Shown: positions 26,543-36,051, numbered from the stretch's first letter. The stretch: 64,000 nucleotides of DNA from Treponema sp. (GCA_017934745.1 JAGBIY010000051.1:1-64000), one strand, 5' to 3'. The notes: generated by a model from the letters alone, not told the origin. Numbers and translations are program-made.

Positions 26543-28664
26543 TTATTTCTCCAAGTATTTCCAATTTTATGTTATTTCCAGCTGTCATAACTTCGTTGAT
26601 CGAAATGACAATTGTTCCCGGCATTTCCCTGTCGATTGAGGAATGGACAAGATGCCGAACCTCTCCAGGACAAAGAATTATAGGAAGATAATTCTTGTCG
26701 CGCACAGCGGCCAATGCAGCGCTCACAGACGAAATCCAATTGCGTCCGTCTACAGGGTCGAATGCGACGAACGGCTCGCTGCCGTCCTTTGGATCGACCT
26801 CGTGCTGGAGAATCTTCTCCGCCGTGGACTGCGAAAGCTGCAGAACACTGAGTTTTCTGTCCTGATCGACATACTGAAGGCATATTTGAAGTCCAAGAGC
26901 CTCCCTGACCTTCTCAATGAGAACCCACGGATTGTGCGGGAACATTCCGTAGTTCGCCAACGTTTCAAGAATAGCGACGATGTTTCTGATGGAAACCTGC
27001 TCCTTGAGCAACCCTTGAAGGACTTTCTCGATTTCTCCGTATGTGTATTTGTAAGTGGTGAGAACCTCGTCCACGACGACAGGGTTCGTCTCCTTGATTT
27101 TCGATATGATGGCCGAAACTTCCTGTCGACCGAGTATGTCGGCCGCATGAGAGCGGATGATTTCGGTGAGGTGAGTCGCGATGATAGTCGGAGGGTCGAC
27201 GACCGCATAGCCGGCCTTTTCGGCATCGGCGCGCTGATCCTCGCTGACCCAGATAGCAGGAACGCAAAAAGTCGGATCGACAGTCGCCTCGCCCTTTATC
27301 TCGTCCCCCGGAGCGACGGAACCGGTGTTCATGCACATGTAGAACCCAGGCTTTATCGTGCTTCTGCCGGCCTCGATTCCCCGTATCTTGAAGCTGTATT
27401 CGTTCGCGTCGAGCGTCATGTTGTCAACGATTCTGATTTTTGGAATGACGAGTCCCAAGTCGAGTGCGGCCTCGCGCCTGATTCTTTTCACGCGCTCAAG
27501 AAGCTCGGCCCCCTTCTGCTGGTCGACAAGAGGAATGAGGGCGAATCCGAGTTCCAGGGAAAGATCGTCCAACGGCACGACGGGACTGACCTCTTCGCCG
27601 GAACCGCCATTCTGGGTCTTTTCCTTCGCAGCCTTCTCTTCTTCGAGTTTCTTCGCGAAAGAAGCTTCCTTTTTTCTCATGATGTTGTATCCGAACGCGA
27701 CAATCAAACCGCCAAAGATAACGAGGAGCAGATGGGGGAAGCCCGGTATCAATGCCATCAATATGAGCGTCGCGCCGGAAATGATGTACACATGGCCGTC
27801 CGAAGTGAACTGCTTCTTGAGTTGGTCGCCCAAATTCTCCTCGGACGAGTTTCCAGTAACGATGAGACCAGTGGCGAAAGAAATCAACAAGGAAGGCAGC
27901 TGGCCGAGAAGACCGTCTCCGATTGTCAAGCGCGAATATATGTTCGCCGCGGTGCCGAAATCCAAATCTCCGATGGCGACACCCGTTATGATGCCGGCCA
28001 CCAAATCGATTACCGTGATGAAAATGGCTGCCTTTACGTTTCCGCTGACGAACTTCGAGGCTCCGTCCATGCTCGAATAAAAGTCGATGTCGCGCTGCAT
28101 GGAAGCCTTCTTCTCGCGGGCCTGCTCGTCCGTTATGTAGCCGGAAGAAAGCTCGGAATCCACGGCGAAGAACTTGGTGTTCATGGAGTCCAAAGAAAAG
28201 CGGGCAGCGACCTCCGAAACACGGCTGGCACCCTTCGTGATGACGATTGTCTGGATGATTATCAGGATGATGAAAATCACCATACCGATGACAAGACCTG
28301 TCGTCGGATTGTCAGCGTTTCCTGTAACTATGGAAGAGAACGCCTTCAGCATCTGGGCCGGAAATTTGTCGTATGAGAACTTGAACGCCTTCGTCAAAAT
28401 CAATCGCGTCGAACAAACGTTCAAAGCCAACCCGTAAAGAGTCGCGAACAAGATTACGCGAGGAAAAGATGAAAAATCAGAAGCCTTCGGCGTGTAAAGG
28501 ACGACAAGGAGAATCACGACGGAAAGGGCGATGTTCCCTATCATCAACAAATCGAGCATGACTCCCGGAACAGGAATCAGCAACATAAGGATAACAAGAA
28601 TCGCAGCAGCGGCGACTGCATGGTTCTGTACATTTTTTAAATAGCTAGATAAACGGCTCGCCAT
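26535..28664 (-). CDS. flhA: FlhA, flagellar type III export gate protein
   Basis: This 709-residue protein has eight predicted TM helices in the first 330 residues, containing the FHIPEP-type conserved segments (EVAARFSLDSMNTKFFAVDSEL; then GAIITGVAIGDLDFG), and a C-terminal cytoplasmic domain that receives chaperone-substrate complexes. Length and layout match the family. It forms the nonameric ring of the export gate with FliPQR and FlhB from the same operon. GGGG precedes the ATG closely. A 577-codon plus-strand frame on the opposite strand is a shadow. Confidence 0.95.
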   Translation of the reverse strand: MASRLSSYLKNVQNHAVAAAAILVILMLLIPVPGVMLDLLMIGNIALSVVILLVVLYTPKASDFSSFPRVILFATLYGLALNVCSTRLILTKAFKFSYDKFPAQMLKAFSSIVTGNADNPTTGLVIGMVIFIILIIIQTIVITKGASRVSEVAARFSLDSMNTKFFAVDSELSSGYITDEQAREKKASMQRDIDFYSSMDGASKFVSGNVKAAIFITVIDLVAGIITGVAIGDLDFGTAANIYSRLTIGDGLLGQLPSLLISFATGLIVTGNSSEENLGDQLKKQFTSDGHVYIISGATLILMALIPGFPHLLLVIFGGLIVAFGYNIMRKKEASFAKKLEEEKAAKEKTQNGGSGEEVSPVVPLDDLSLELGFALIPLVDQQKGAELLERVKRIRREAALDLGLVIPKIRIVDNMTLDANEYSFKIRGIEAGRSTIKPGFYMCMNTGSVAPGDEIKGEATVDPTFCVPAIWVSEDQRADAEKAGYAVVDPPTIIATHLTEIIRSHAADILGRQEVSAIISKIKETNPVVVDEVLTTYKYTYGEIEKVLQGLLKEQVSIRNIVAILETLANYGMFPHNPWVLIEKVREALGLQICLQYVDQDRKLSVLQLSQSTAEKILQHEVDPKDGSEPFVAFDPVDGRNWISSVSAALAAVRDKNYLPIILCPGEVRHLVHSSIDREMPGTIVISINEVMTAGNNIKLEILGEINA

Positions 28665-28690
28665 TATTCCCCACCCGAACTCAAACGAAC

Positions 28691-29791
28691 TTAAATTTTA
28701 CGCTTGTTGAGATAATCAATTTGAGTATAAATCGTTACTATTGCGTTAATATACTCAATAGGAATTATATCACCGACATCGGTTTCTGCATAGAGAGCAC
28801 GAGCCAAAGGTCTATTTTCAACTATCGGAACATCGTTCTCCCTCGCAATCTCCCTTATCCTGAAAGCCACCTGGTCGGCACCCTTCGCCATCACCTGGGG
28901 GGCGTCCGCCACATTCCTGTCATACAGCAGAGCCACAGCGAAATGGGTCGGGTTCGCGATTACGACATCGCTCTTTGCGACCATCTGAGGCATGTTCTTC
29001 TGCAAAAGCTCCCTTTGCGCCTGGTCAAGTTTCGCCTTTACCTCCGGATCGCCCTCCATTTCCTTGTATTCCTGCTTCACCTCCTGCTTCGTCATCTTCA
29101 TGCTCTCAAGGAACTGCTTCTTCTGGACGAAATAGTCGGGAACGGCTATCAAGAGAAAAATCAAGGCGCATATTACGAGAATCTTCGCCGCGGAAGAAGC
29201 GACCCTTCCGACAGCGGCGGATATGTCCGACGCGTTCAAAAATTCAAGGAACACCTTCATGTCCGAGCGGATTATCAAATAAGCGACAATCGCTATGACG
29301 ACGACCTTCAGGAACGACTTCAAGATGTTGAAACCACCCTCGAACGAAAACATCGTCTTCTTAAGATACTGGCCGACTTTCGGAGTGATTTTCGAGAACT
29401 GGAATTCAATCGGCTTCGTGCTGAATATGAACCCTTTGTTCTGGACGATGTTGGCAAGGACACCCGCTACGGCGCCGGAGACAACGAGAGGAAGCACCAT
29501 CTTCGCCAGATAAACCAGAAAGACCATGAAATACTGACGCTGGAACGGAGTCGGCTCCGCGCATCTGGTGAAGAAATACACGAGAATCTCAGCGCAGTTG
29601 CGGAAGAAGAACCTCGCGCATATCACAAGCACGAGAACCGTCACGAACATGACAAGCGCACCGGAAAGTTCCGGGCTTTTCGCCACACGGCCTTCGTCCC
29701 TAGCTTTTTTGAGCTTGTACTCGCTGGGCTCCTCCGTGCGGCCCTCGTCCTCGGCGGCGAACCACTGCAAATCAATATCGGAAAAACTCAT
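28691..29791 (-). CDS. flhB: FlhB, export gate substrate-specificity switch
   Basis: This 366-residue protein has an N-terminal GRTEEPSEYKLKKARDEGRV motif, four TM helices (about 40-210) and a cytoplasmic domain with the self-cleaving NPTH (in VIANPTHFAVALLYD). Autocleavage between Asn and Pro switches secretion from rod/hook to filament substrates. The ATG overlaps the fliR stop by four bases and is preceded by AGGAGG. The order fliR-flhB-flhA is the usual one for spirochaetes. Confidence 0.95.
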   Translation of the reverse strand: MSFSDIDLQWFAAEDEGRTEEPSEYKLKKARDEGRVAKSPELSGALVMFVTVLVLVICARFFFRNCAEILVYFFTRCAEPTPFQRQYFMVFLVYLAKMVLPLVVSGAVAGVLANIVQNKGFIFSTKPIEFQFSKITPKVGQYLKKTMFSFEGGFNILKSFLKVVVIAIVAYLIIRSDMKVFLEFLNASDISAAVGRVASSAAKILVICALIFLLIAVPDYFVQKKQFLESMKMTKQEVKQEYKEMEGDPEVKAKLDQAQRELLQKNMPQMVAKSDVVIANPTHFAVALLYDRNVADAPQVMAKGADQVAFRIREIARENDVPIVENRPLARALYAETDVGDIIPIEYINAIVTIYTQIDYLNKRKI

Positions 29792-30612
29792 GAGCCACCT
29801 CCTGAATTCAAGAATTCGTTCATCAAGCGTCCAACAGCCTCAAAACCAGACGAGAACGAGTGGGTGAAAAATTCACAAAGCTGAGGAAGGAGAGAAAGCA
29901 GAATAAAGAAAGAAGTGAGAATCATCACGGGGAAGCCTTCCGACAGCAAGTTCATCTGGGGAGCGGCCTTCGACAGGATTCCCATGGTCACGGAAATCAA
30001 AAGAAGCGTCCCCATAATCGGGAGTGATATGACGAACGCGTCGGAAAAAAGCTGCGTCAACCCGCCGAGCAGGAAACGAACCATGCGCTCGCGCTCGGAC
30101 ACAAGCGTCAAAGCGTTGAAAGCCTCGAAACTGGACGTGACGACCTTTGTGAAAATCTGCTGCGCCCACCTGTTCTGCAGGAAGACGAGCATCGCGACAA
30201 GGTTGAAATACTGTCCCATGAGAGGATTTTCGACCTGGTTCATAGCATCGTAGACCTCGGACGCGGAAAACCCCATCTGGAACGAGAAAAACTGGCCGGC
30301 GGAGCTGAACGAGGCGAATATCAACGAAACGAAGAACCCTATTATCAGGCCGATGAGTCCCTCCCCCACAAGCAGAAGGACATATTCAAGCGAAAAATCC
30401 GTCTCGCCGCCATCGAGAATGCGTATGTACGGAGTGTAAGCCGAAAAATCGACATGAGGGAAAATCAGATACGCCATGTAGCCGGCAAGGGCGACCTTCA
30501 CGATTCTTGGGAAAGTCCTAGACGAGAAAAAGGGAAGCGACATGACGAACGCGAAACACCTGACCGCGACAAGAAGGAAGACAGGCGCGCGGGAAACTAT
30601 CTGCTCAAGCAT
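29788..30612 (-). CDS. fliR: FliR, flagellar export apparatus membrane protein
   Basis: This 274-residue protein has about six hydrophobic segments and family-typical stretches (FVMSLPFFSSRTFPRIVKVALAG, QMGFSASEVYDAMNQVENPLMGQ, and ALPIMGTLLLISVTMGILSKAAPQMNL-like region). FliR joins FliP and FliQ in the core export channel. It sits between fliQ and flhB, overlapping flhB by four bases. Confidence 0.93.
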   Translation of the reverse strand: MLEQIVSRAPVFLLVAVRCFAFVMSLPFFSSRTFPRIVKVALAGYMAYLIFPHVDFSAYTPYIRILDGGETDFSLEYVLLLVGEGLIGLIIGFFVSLIFASFSSAGQFFSFQMGFSASEVYDAMNQVENPLMGQYFNLVAMLVFLQNRWAQQIFTKVVTSSFEAFNALTLVSERERMVRFLLGGLTQLFSDAFVISLPIMGTLLLISVTMGILSKAAPQMNLLSEGFPVMILTSFFILLSLLPQLCEFFTHSFSSGFEAVGRLMNEFLNSGGGS

Positions 30613-30636
30613 CTAGACAGGAACCTTGGAGCGGAA

Positions 30637-30906
30637 TCAACGGGCGAGACTGGGTATCATGCTGAACAAATCGACAGTGTACCCTCTCATAACGGAGAAC
30701 ATCCATCCGCTAAGCAAAGCCAGCATCACAAGTATGACTATCATCTTCGGCAAGAACGTCAAAGTCTGCTCCTGAATGGAAGTCGTGGCCTGGAATATCG
30801 CTACGATGAGACCGACGATGAGGGCGGCACCAAGAACTGGCGCGCACAGCATTATCACACGCAGGATTCCCCCCTGCATGAGGTTAATCAACATTCCTAT
30901 TGACAT
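30637..30906 (-). CDS. fliQ: FliQ, flagellar export apparatus membrane protein
   Basis: This 89-residue protein has two TM helices and the FliQ pattern (VIMLCAPVLGAALIVGLIVAIFQATTSIQEQTLTFLPK). Length is normal. It lies between fliP and fliR, with GGAGAG a few bases before the ATG, and works in the channel complex FliPQR. Confidence 0.94.
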   Translation of the reverse strand: MSIGMLINLMQGGILRVIMLCAPVLGAALIVGLIVAIFQATTSIQEQTLTFLPKMIVILVMLALLSGWMFSVMRGYTVDLFSMIPSLAR

Positions 30907-30930
30907 TTTTCAACTCTCCAAAAACACATA

Positions 30931-31794
30931 TCAAAGCGCGACAGAAGCGAAAAGCTGCTGGGTCAGAAGCCCCCAGCCATCCACCAAGACGAAAAGCATC
31001 AGCTTGAACGGCATGGAAATCTGCACAGGCGGGAGCATCATCATACCCATGCTCATCAGGATGCTCGCCACGACCATGTCTATTACGATGAACGGAATAT
31101 AAAGGAAAATTCCGATTTTGAAGGCGACGGTCAACTCATGGAGTATGTAGGCCGGAATTATGACGTAGGTCGGAACCTCAGAAAGGTTTTTGGGTTGCGG
31201 AAGCTTCGCCATTTTCATGAACGAGGCGATGTATGTCTTTCCGTTCTTGCCGGACATCTGGTTGTACATGAATATCCTCAAAGGTCCCTCGGCCTCCTTG
31301 TAAGCCTGCTCGACGGAAATCTGCCCATCGGACAGGGGCTTTATCGACTTCGTGTAGACCTGGTTGAAGACCGGCCACATCACGAATATCGTCATGAACA
31401 AGGCGATTCCGTTCAAAACTGCCGTCGGAGGAACTTGTTGCAGGGAAAGTGCGCGCTTTATGAAGTCGAGGACGATTGAGAATCGAAGAAAGCACGTCGT
31501 CAAAATCAAAATGCTGGGAGCGAGCGTGAGCAGCGTCAAAAGCAGAAGCAGCTGGACGGAGAACGCGACCTGCTCGCCGGACCTAGGCTGGGTTATGTTG
31601 ATGTCCACGTTTGGAATCGAAAGTCCCGTCACGTTTCCGCCCATCTCTGTAACGCCGTTGCGCTCGAACGACGACTGGGACGAAGCCGGAACCACGCACG
31701 CCAAAACCACAAGCGCAACCACCAATATCTTGGGAAACTGCTTGGAAAAGAAAAATCCAACAGCCCCTTTCAATGTTTTGTTGTAAGTCGGCAT
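30931..31794 (-). CDS. fliP: FliP, flagellar export apparatus membrane protein
   Basis: This 287-residue protein has an N-terminal signal-like helix, a short periplasmic stretch and four TM helices with LRQQVP-equivalent ALSLQQVPPTAVLNGIALFMT and the C-terminal FKIGIFLYIPFIVIDMVVASILMSMGMMMLPP. This is the most conserved part of the export channel. It follows fliO with only one base between stop and start, and GGGGAGAG precedes the ATG. Confidence 0.95.
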   Translation of the reverse strand: MPTYNKTLKGAVGFFFSKQFPKILVVALVVLACVVPASSQSSFERNGVTEMGGNVTGLSIPNVDINITQPRSGEQVAFSVQLLLLLTLLTLAPSILILTTCFLRFSIVLDFIKRALSLQQVPPTAVLNGIALFMTIFVMWPVFNQVYTKSIKPLSDGQISVEQAYKEAEGPLRIFMYNQMSGKNGKTYIASFMKMAKLPQPKNLSEVPTYVIIPAYILHELTVAFKIGIFLYIPFIVIDMVVASILMSMGMMMLPPVQISMPFKLMLFVLVDGWGLLTQQLFASVAL

Positions 31795-31795
31795 A

Positions 31796-32428
31796 TCACT
31801 CTCCCCTTTCGGAATTATTGAAATTCTCGCGCTGTTTTTTCAACACGCCAGCCGCATCGTCCACGCTCGAAGCGAAGACATTCCCGGAACGGGACCCCTG
31901 CGGCATGAACAAGTCGAGCACGTCTGCGAAAGTCCGAGGCTTCGCCGTCTTCTCGTTCTTGTCGGCGTAAAGGTTCATAGAATCAACGAGTTCCTTGTCG
32001 TCGACTTGTCCAATAAGGTTTATGGAATTGTCCGTGACGCCCACAATGTAGGCCTTGTCAAGCAAAGTCACGACTTGCACCGACTTTCCGGGACTCAGCG
32101 ATATGCTGGAAACACGCCTGAGGAACGGATCGGAAGAAGAGGCCACGCGGGCGTTCTTCTTGAACAGGAAAAAGACTCCGTAGATGCAAGCCAAGACAAT
32201 GAAAAGGACGACAACCATCTTGACGAACGCCCAAACAGTCGACGGTCCAGAGGATGAAGCAGCGGCATCGCCTGACTGAGACGAAAGTTCTATGCTCTCC
32301 TCAGGAGTGTCCAGCCCATAGTTCACGTCCGAAGCAGAACCAACAGGAACCGCGTCATCGGAGAACGACTGGAAAACCGGAACCAAAAGGAAAAAGGCTA
32401 TGGCGATTTTCAATATTTTTTTTGTCAT
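31796..32428 (-). CDS. fliO: FliO (FliZ) flagellar biosynthesis protein
   Basis: This 210-residue protein has a signal peptide (about 1-23), an acidic Ser-rich stretch, one TM helix (about 68-90, AFVKMVVVLFIVLACIYGVFFLF) and a small cytoplasmic domain with the FliO motif SISLSPGKSVQVVTLLDKAYIVGVTDNSINLIGQV. FliO stabilises FliP during export-gate assembly. GGGTGGG precedes the ATG. Upstream lies a terminator-like hairpin and an isolated TATAAT. Confidence 0.88.
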   Translation of the reverse strand: MTKKILKIAIAFFLLVPVFQSFSDDAVPVGSASDVNYGLDTPEESIELSSQSGDAAASSSGPSTVWAFVKMVVVLFIVLACIYGVFFLFKKNARVASSSDPFLRRVSSISLSPGKSVQVVTLLDKAYIVGVTDNSINLIGQVDDKELVDSMNLYADKNEKTAKPRTFADVLDLFMPQGSRSGNVFASSVDDAAGVLKKQRENFNNSERGE

Positions 32429-32457
32429 TTACCCACCCGATTTTAAAATATGACACC

Positions 32458-32463
32458 ATTATA
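32458..32463 (-). promoter_or_regulatory. Candidate -10 box upstream of fliO
   Basis: A consensus TATAAT on the minus strand lies 30 bases before the fliO ATG, just beyond the fliY terminator. The -35 region (TTCGGC at 17 bases) is poor, so this internal promoter is tentative. Confidence 0.3.
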
Positions 32464-32508
32464 AATAAAAAATGGCATCTGCCGAAAGACCTAACAGATG
32501 CCATTTTT
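32460..32508 (-). terminator. Terminator-like hairpin between fliY and fliO
   Basis: Perfect 14-base arms (32495-32508 and 32468-32481) with a 13-base loop form a strong stem. On the minus strand it ends in a T-rich run (TTTTTATTTAT). It lies 23 bases after the fliY stop, inside what is otherwise one gene block, and would reduce or end transcription before fliO. Confidence 0.75.
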
Positions 32509-32530
32509 CAAAATCAAAAACAACAAAACA

Positions 32531-33616
32531 TCAATGCATGTCGCTTACGCGCTCGTTCTGAGCGAGAATCTCGGTTACACGAACACCGAAGTTCTCGTCG
32601 ATTACGACGACTTCGCCCTTCGCGATAGGCTTGTGGTTCACGAGAATGTCCACAGGCTCACCGGCAAGCTTGTCAAGTTCGATGATTGTTCCCTCGCCCA
32701 TTCCGAGGATATCCTTTATCTGCTTCTTTGCACGGCCGAGTTCTACGGTCATCTCCATGAAAACATCCATGATGAGACCGATGTTTCCCTGCTCGCCGGC
32801 AGCTCCTGTTCCCATAAGGTTCGGATACTGAACCGACTGAACGTTCGGAGTTCCCATTCCCATCATCGGATTCATACCGCCCATCTGCATACCGCCCATT
32901 TGCATTCCCCCCATCGGCATCTGATTCATCATAGGCTGTCCCATCTGCCCCATCGGCATCTGTGGAGCCTGGTTCATGGCAGGCTGAGCAGGCTGAGCAG
33001 GAGCACTCTGTGCAGAACCGCCACCAAGCGCAGTCGCTATCGCGTTAGCAGCATTAGCCGAAACAACTTCGTACAAATTGAAAGTGTCGGCTCCCAACGT
33101 GAACGTGTATGTGGCCAAAGCGAACACTCCATCGGGAATAGTGGCCGTAGCCGAGGGCCCGTTGGAGATTGAGGCTGGATTCGCGGCGAGACCAGGCAGC
33201 TTCGAACCGATGCTCGTAATCTCCGCTCCGGAAATGCCGTTTATCAACTCCTGGAACATTCCAGACACATCATCGTTGTAGGCGTCCGCTCCTGCGATTT
33301 TCGCGGCCGATTCAGGAGAGATGAAGAAGGCATGGCTTCCAGACACGCCTGAGCTGAAATCGACATAGACGGAGACGACATCGACAGAAAGCCTGCTCAA
33401 CAGCTGGTCTCTTTTGAGGGATTCCACGACGATGGCGGAAACCTCAAAGTTCTGATTTGAAAGTCCGTTGAGGTTCGCGAGAACCTTGTCCTTCATTCCA
33501 TCGTAAAAATTCTGAAGAGTGCTTACATCAATCGCCACATCAGAAACGGGAATGCCAACACCACCGAGCAAAGCATCGATTTCATCCTGTGAAATTGTAC
33601 CACTGACATCACTCAT
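32531..33616 (-). CDS. fliY: FliY, motor switch phosphatase/FliN-type protein
   Basis: This 361-residue protein begins with the CheY-P-binding motif SQDEIDALLGG, has a CheC/FliM-like middle domain (about 30-195), a methionine/glycine/glutamine-rich linker (about 200-265, with repeats of MQMGG) and a C-terminal FliN (SpoA) domain (DVFMEMTVELGRAKKQIKDIL to the end). This is the FliY arrangement of spirochaetes and Bacillus. It works in the C-ring with FliM and may dephosphorylate CheY-P. The ATG at 33616 has AAGGAG nine bases upstream and overlaps the fliM end by eight bases. Confidence 0.92.
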   Translation of the reverse strand: MSDVSGTISQDEIDALLGGVGIPVSDVAIDVSTLQNFYDGMKDKVLANLNGLSNQNFEVSAIVVESLKRDQLLSRLSVDVVSVYVDFSSGVSGSHAFFISPESAAKIAGADAYNDDVSGMFQELINGISGAEITSIGSKLPGLAANPASISNGPSATATIPDGVFALATYTFTLGADTFNLYEVVSANAANAIATALGGGSAQSAPAQPAQPAMNQAPQMPMGQMGQPMMNQMPMGGMQMGGMQMGGMNPMMGMGTPNVQSVQYPNLMGTGAAGEQGNIGLIMDVFMEMTVELGRAKKQIKDILGMGEGTIIELDKLAGEPVDILVNHKPIAKGEVVVIDENFGVRVTEILAQNERVSDMH

Positions 33617-34664
33617 AAGATTCATCTCCTTCTACCGACAATTCCTCAAACTCATCAGAATCACCGTTATCTATTTTTTCAATAACCTGAACTGCCATTT
33701 TTTTGCCGACGATACCTGGCTGACAGTAGAATTTCTTTTTGTTTCCGACACTCAAGACGAGCGGATCTCCGACCTTCGTGTTCGAAAGCCTGACGACATC
33801 GCCGACCTGGAGAGAAAGGACATCTCGGATTGGCAAGTTGATGCTTCCAATCTCGGCAACAACATCCATGTCGACATCCGACAACTTCTCTTTCAAAGTG
33901 TTCAAATACTGCGTCGTAGAGTTTCTTCGCACTGAACTGAACCAGAACTGCGAAGAAAGCTTTGAAATGATAGGCTCGATTGTCAAATACGGAATGCAGA
34001 AGTTCAACATTCCTTCTTCGTTGCCGATTGTAGTTTCGAGCGTCACGAGGACTACCATTTCGGTAGGAGGAACAATCTGCGCAAACTGAGGGTTCGTCTC
34101 AATCTGTCCGAGTCGAGGCCTGAGGTCGATGACCTGCGTCCACGCCTCGCGCATGTTGGCGAGAATGCGGACGATTATGCCTTCCATTACAGACTGCTCG
34201 ATATCGGTCAAGTCCCTGTTTGCAGGTTTCGCACTCTCGATTGGATTCTTGTCCGACCAACCGAAAAGGTGCTCGATGATTCGGAACGTGATTGAAGGGT
34301 CGATTTCGAGAATCGCGTTTCCCTTCAATGGGTCCATGTTGATTACGGCCAACGTAGTCGGAGTCGGGATAGATCTTATGAACTCCTCGTACGTCAGCTG
34401 ATCGACAGAAGCGAGACGCACATGAACCATCGAACGCAGCTGCGCGGAAAGACTCGTGGAAGTAAGACGTCCAAAAGTCTCATGCATGATTGAAATCGTT
34501 CGGATTTGTTCCTTGGAGAACTTGTCCGGACGCTTGAAATCATAAATCTTTATCTTTCTAGTTTCTTTCTCTGGCTTGAATTCATCCAAAGCGTCAGCCG
34601 GCGCACCATTGCTCATGGTCGTCAACAACTGATCGATTTCATCTTGTGATAGAACTTCGTTCAT
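33609..34664 (-). CDS. fliM: FliM, flagellar motor switch protein
   Basis: This 351-residue protein has the N-terminal CheY-binding motif LSQDEIDQLL, a middle domain with GNAILEIDPSITFRIIEHLFGW, and a C-terminal SpoA domain (MDVVAEIGSINLPIRDVLSLQVGDVVRL). It is the C-ring switch component. The ATG at 34664 is preceded by AAGGG with an eight-base spacer; the GTG three codons earlier is less suited. Confidence 0.95.
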   Translation of the reverse strand: MNEVLSQDEIDQLLTTMSNGAPADALDEFKPEKETRKIKIYDFKRPDKFSKEQIRTISIMHETFGRLTSTSLSAQLRSMVHVRLASVDQLTYEEFIRSIPTPTTLAVINMDPLKGNAILEIDPSITFRIIEHLFGWSDKNPIESAKPANRDLTDIEQSVMEGIIVRILANMREAWTQVIDLRPRLGQIETNPQFAQIVPPTEMVVLVTLETTIGNEEGMLNFCIPYLTIEPIISKLSSQFWFSSVRRNSTTQYLNTLKEKLSDVDMDVVAEIGSINLPIRDVLSLQVGDVVRLSNTKVGDPLVLSVGNKKKFYCQPGIVGKKMAVQVIEKIDNGDSDEFEELSVEGDESYE

Positions 34665-34698
34665 GCCTTCCACCCTTTTTTTATAACAAAAACAGAAA

Positions 34699-35241
34699 CT
34701 ACTGCTGCTGTTTCACAACATCCAACTGCATGAATCTGACGTCCTTGATTTTAGAGCTGCTCAAGATACTATCGTTGATGCTGTTTCTGAGTTCGATTTT
34801 GAGTTTCTCCTCGTTCTCAGGATTAAGCTCGTCGGCCGTCTTTGAAGTGAAGAAACGGCGCAAGTAGTCCTTCAACTCGACTGTACGCTGAGTGATTTCC
34901 GTAGAAGTAGTCTTCTCGTCCTTCTTGTATCCGAGAACGACCTCGACAACGACCGAGGCAGGATTGACTTCGCTCGTCTTCGTGCGGATCACGCCGAGAG
35001 ACTGGTACCAGTCCAAGACCTCTTTCTGGCTTCCTAGCTCGCTCTCGACAGCCTGGAGAGGAACCTGCTTGTTGGAACCGCCCATTATGTTCACGGTGAC
35101 GACAACGATTGTGACTATGAGGATTACGGCGCCAAGTCCAATAGCGACCCATTTCAAGAGACCCGGAATGAGTCCAGATTTTGCAGCTGGAGCCGCTCCT
35201 TCGCCTTCAGCTCCAACTTCGTCTTCAGTATTTTCTGCCAT
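34699..35241 (-). CDS. fliL: FliL, flagellar basal body-associated protein
   Basis: This 180-residue protein has a charged N terminus, one TM helix (about 25-52) and a periplasmic domain ending in RNSINDSILSSSKIKDVRFMQLDVV, which matches FliL. FliL rings surround the stator and help load or stabilise MotAB. It lies between motB and fliM, as in other treponemes. AGGAG precedes the ATG. Confidence 0.92.
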   Translation of the reverse strand: MAENTEDEVGAEGEGAAPAAKSGLIPGLLKWVAIGLGAVILIVTIVVVTVNIMGGSNKQVPLQAVESELGSQKEVLDWYQSLGVIRTKTSEVNPASVVVEVVLGYKKDEKTTSTEITQRTVELKDYLRRFFTSKTADELNPENEEKLKIELRNSINDSILSSSKIKDVRFMQLDVVKQQQ

Positions 35242-35307
35242 ATCAAACTCCTAATTTTATTTTTGTTATCACAAAGAAGCCAGCGAACCGGCTTCAATGA
35301 AACCTTG

Positions 35308-36051
35308 TTAAAAGTGTCCCTCATCGAGAATCACGATGTCGACACGCCTATTGTAGGCCTGCCCCTCACGAGGCTCGTTCGGGCGAATCGGTCTCGTGTC
35401 AGCGTAACCGGCAATCGAGAAGTTCTTCTCATCGACTCCGAAATCGGAAAGATAATGAAGAACATTCGCCGCGCGGGCGGCAGACAACTCCCAATTCGAA
35501 GCGAATTTGCTATCCTCGGGAACTGGCTCACTATCCGTATGCCCCTCTATTCTAAATCTTCGGTTTTTCAAGTTGGAATCTTGAAAGAAATCAGACAGTT
35601 TTATAAGCACGTCCCTTGTCTCGTTCATGTCGAGCTCCGCGCTCCCTGCTTCAAAAAAGACATCGGAGGCGAGAGTTATGACCAATCCCCTTTCGTCGCT
35701 CGAAACAGTTATCTTCGACGAGTGGATTTCGGGGGCGAACACGCTGACGGCCTTCTTTTTTGAAAGTCCGAGCGTCTTTCCGCGCTCCGCAGAAGGAAGA
35801 GTGCTGACGGAGTTTCCCAAGTCGGCGAGTTTGCCGGCCGCGAGAGAGCCACCTCCACCGTTTGACTGCGCCTCCACCGAGTCGGCCTGGATATCGAACG
35901 ACGCCTGAATCTGGGACATCGTGGTGATGTCGATTTCGGACGGATCGTACAACATTACGAAGAAGCAGAGCATGAGCGTAATCATGTCTCCATAAGTACC
36001 TTGCCAGGCGGTTGACGGTTTTTCCGGTTCTTTTTTTTCTTTTTTAGCCAT
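35308..36051 (-). CDS. motB: MotB, stator protein
   Basis: This 247-residue protein has one TM helix with the proton-binding Asp22 in TYGDMITLMLCFFVMLYDPSEID, a linker, and an OmpA-like peptidoglycan-binding domain (RIEGHTDSEPVPE...NWELSAARAANVLHYL). It anchors the stator to the wall. It follows motA with 25 bases between. AGGTG precedes the ATG. Confidence 0.96.
   Translation of the reverse strand: MAKKEKKEPEKPSTAWQGTYGDMITLMLCFFVMLYDPSEIDITTMSQIQASFDIQADSVEAQSNGGGGSLAAGKLADLGNSVSTLPSAERGKTLGLSKKKAVSVFAPEIHSSKITVSSDERGLVITLASDVFFEAGSAELDMNETRDVLIKLSDFFQDSNLKNRRFRIEGHTDSEPVPEDSKFASNWELSAARAANVLHYLSDFGVDEKNFSIAGYADTRPIRPNEPREGQAYNRRVDIVILDEGHF

Noticed and set aside
26643..28376. 577-codon plus-strand frame opposite flhA
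   Set aside because: flhA is certain from its motifs; the opposite frame is a product of codon bias in high G+C sequence.
35265..35290. Small hairpin between fliL and motB
   Set aside because: The stem is only six base pairs and has no real T-run, so it is not called a terminator.
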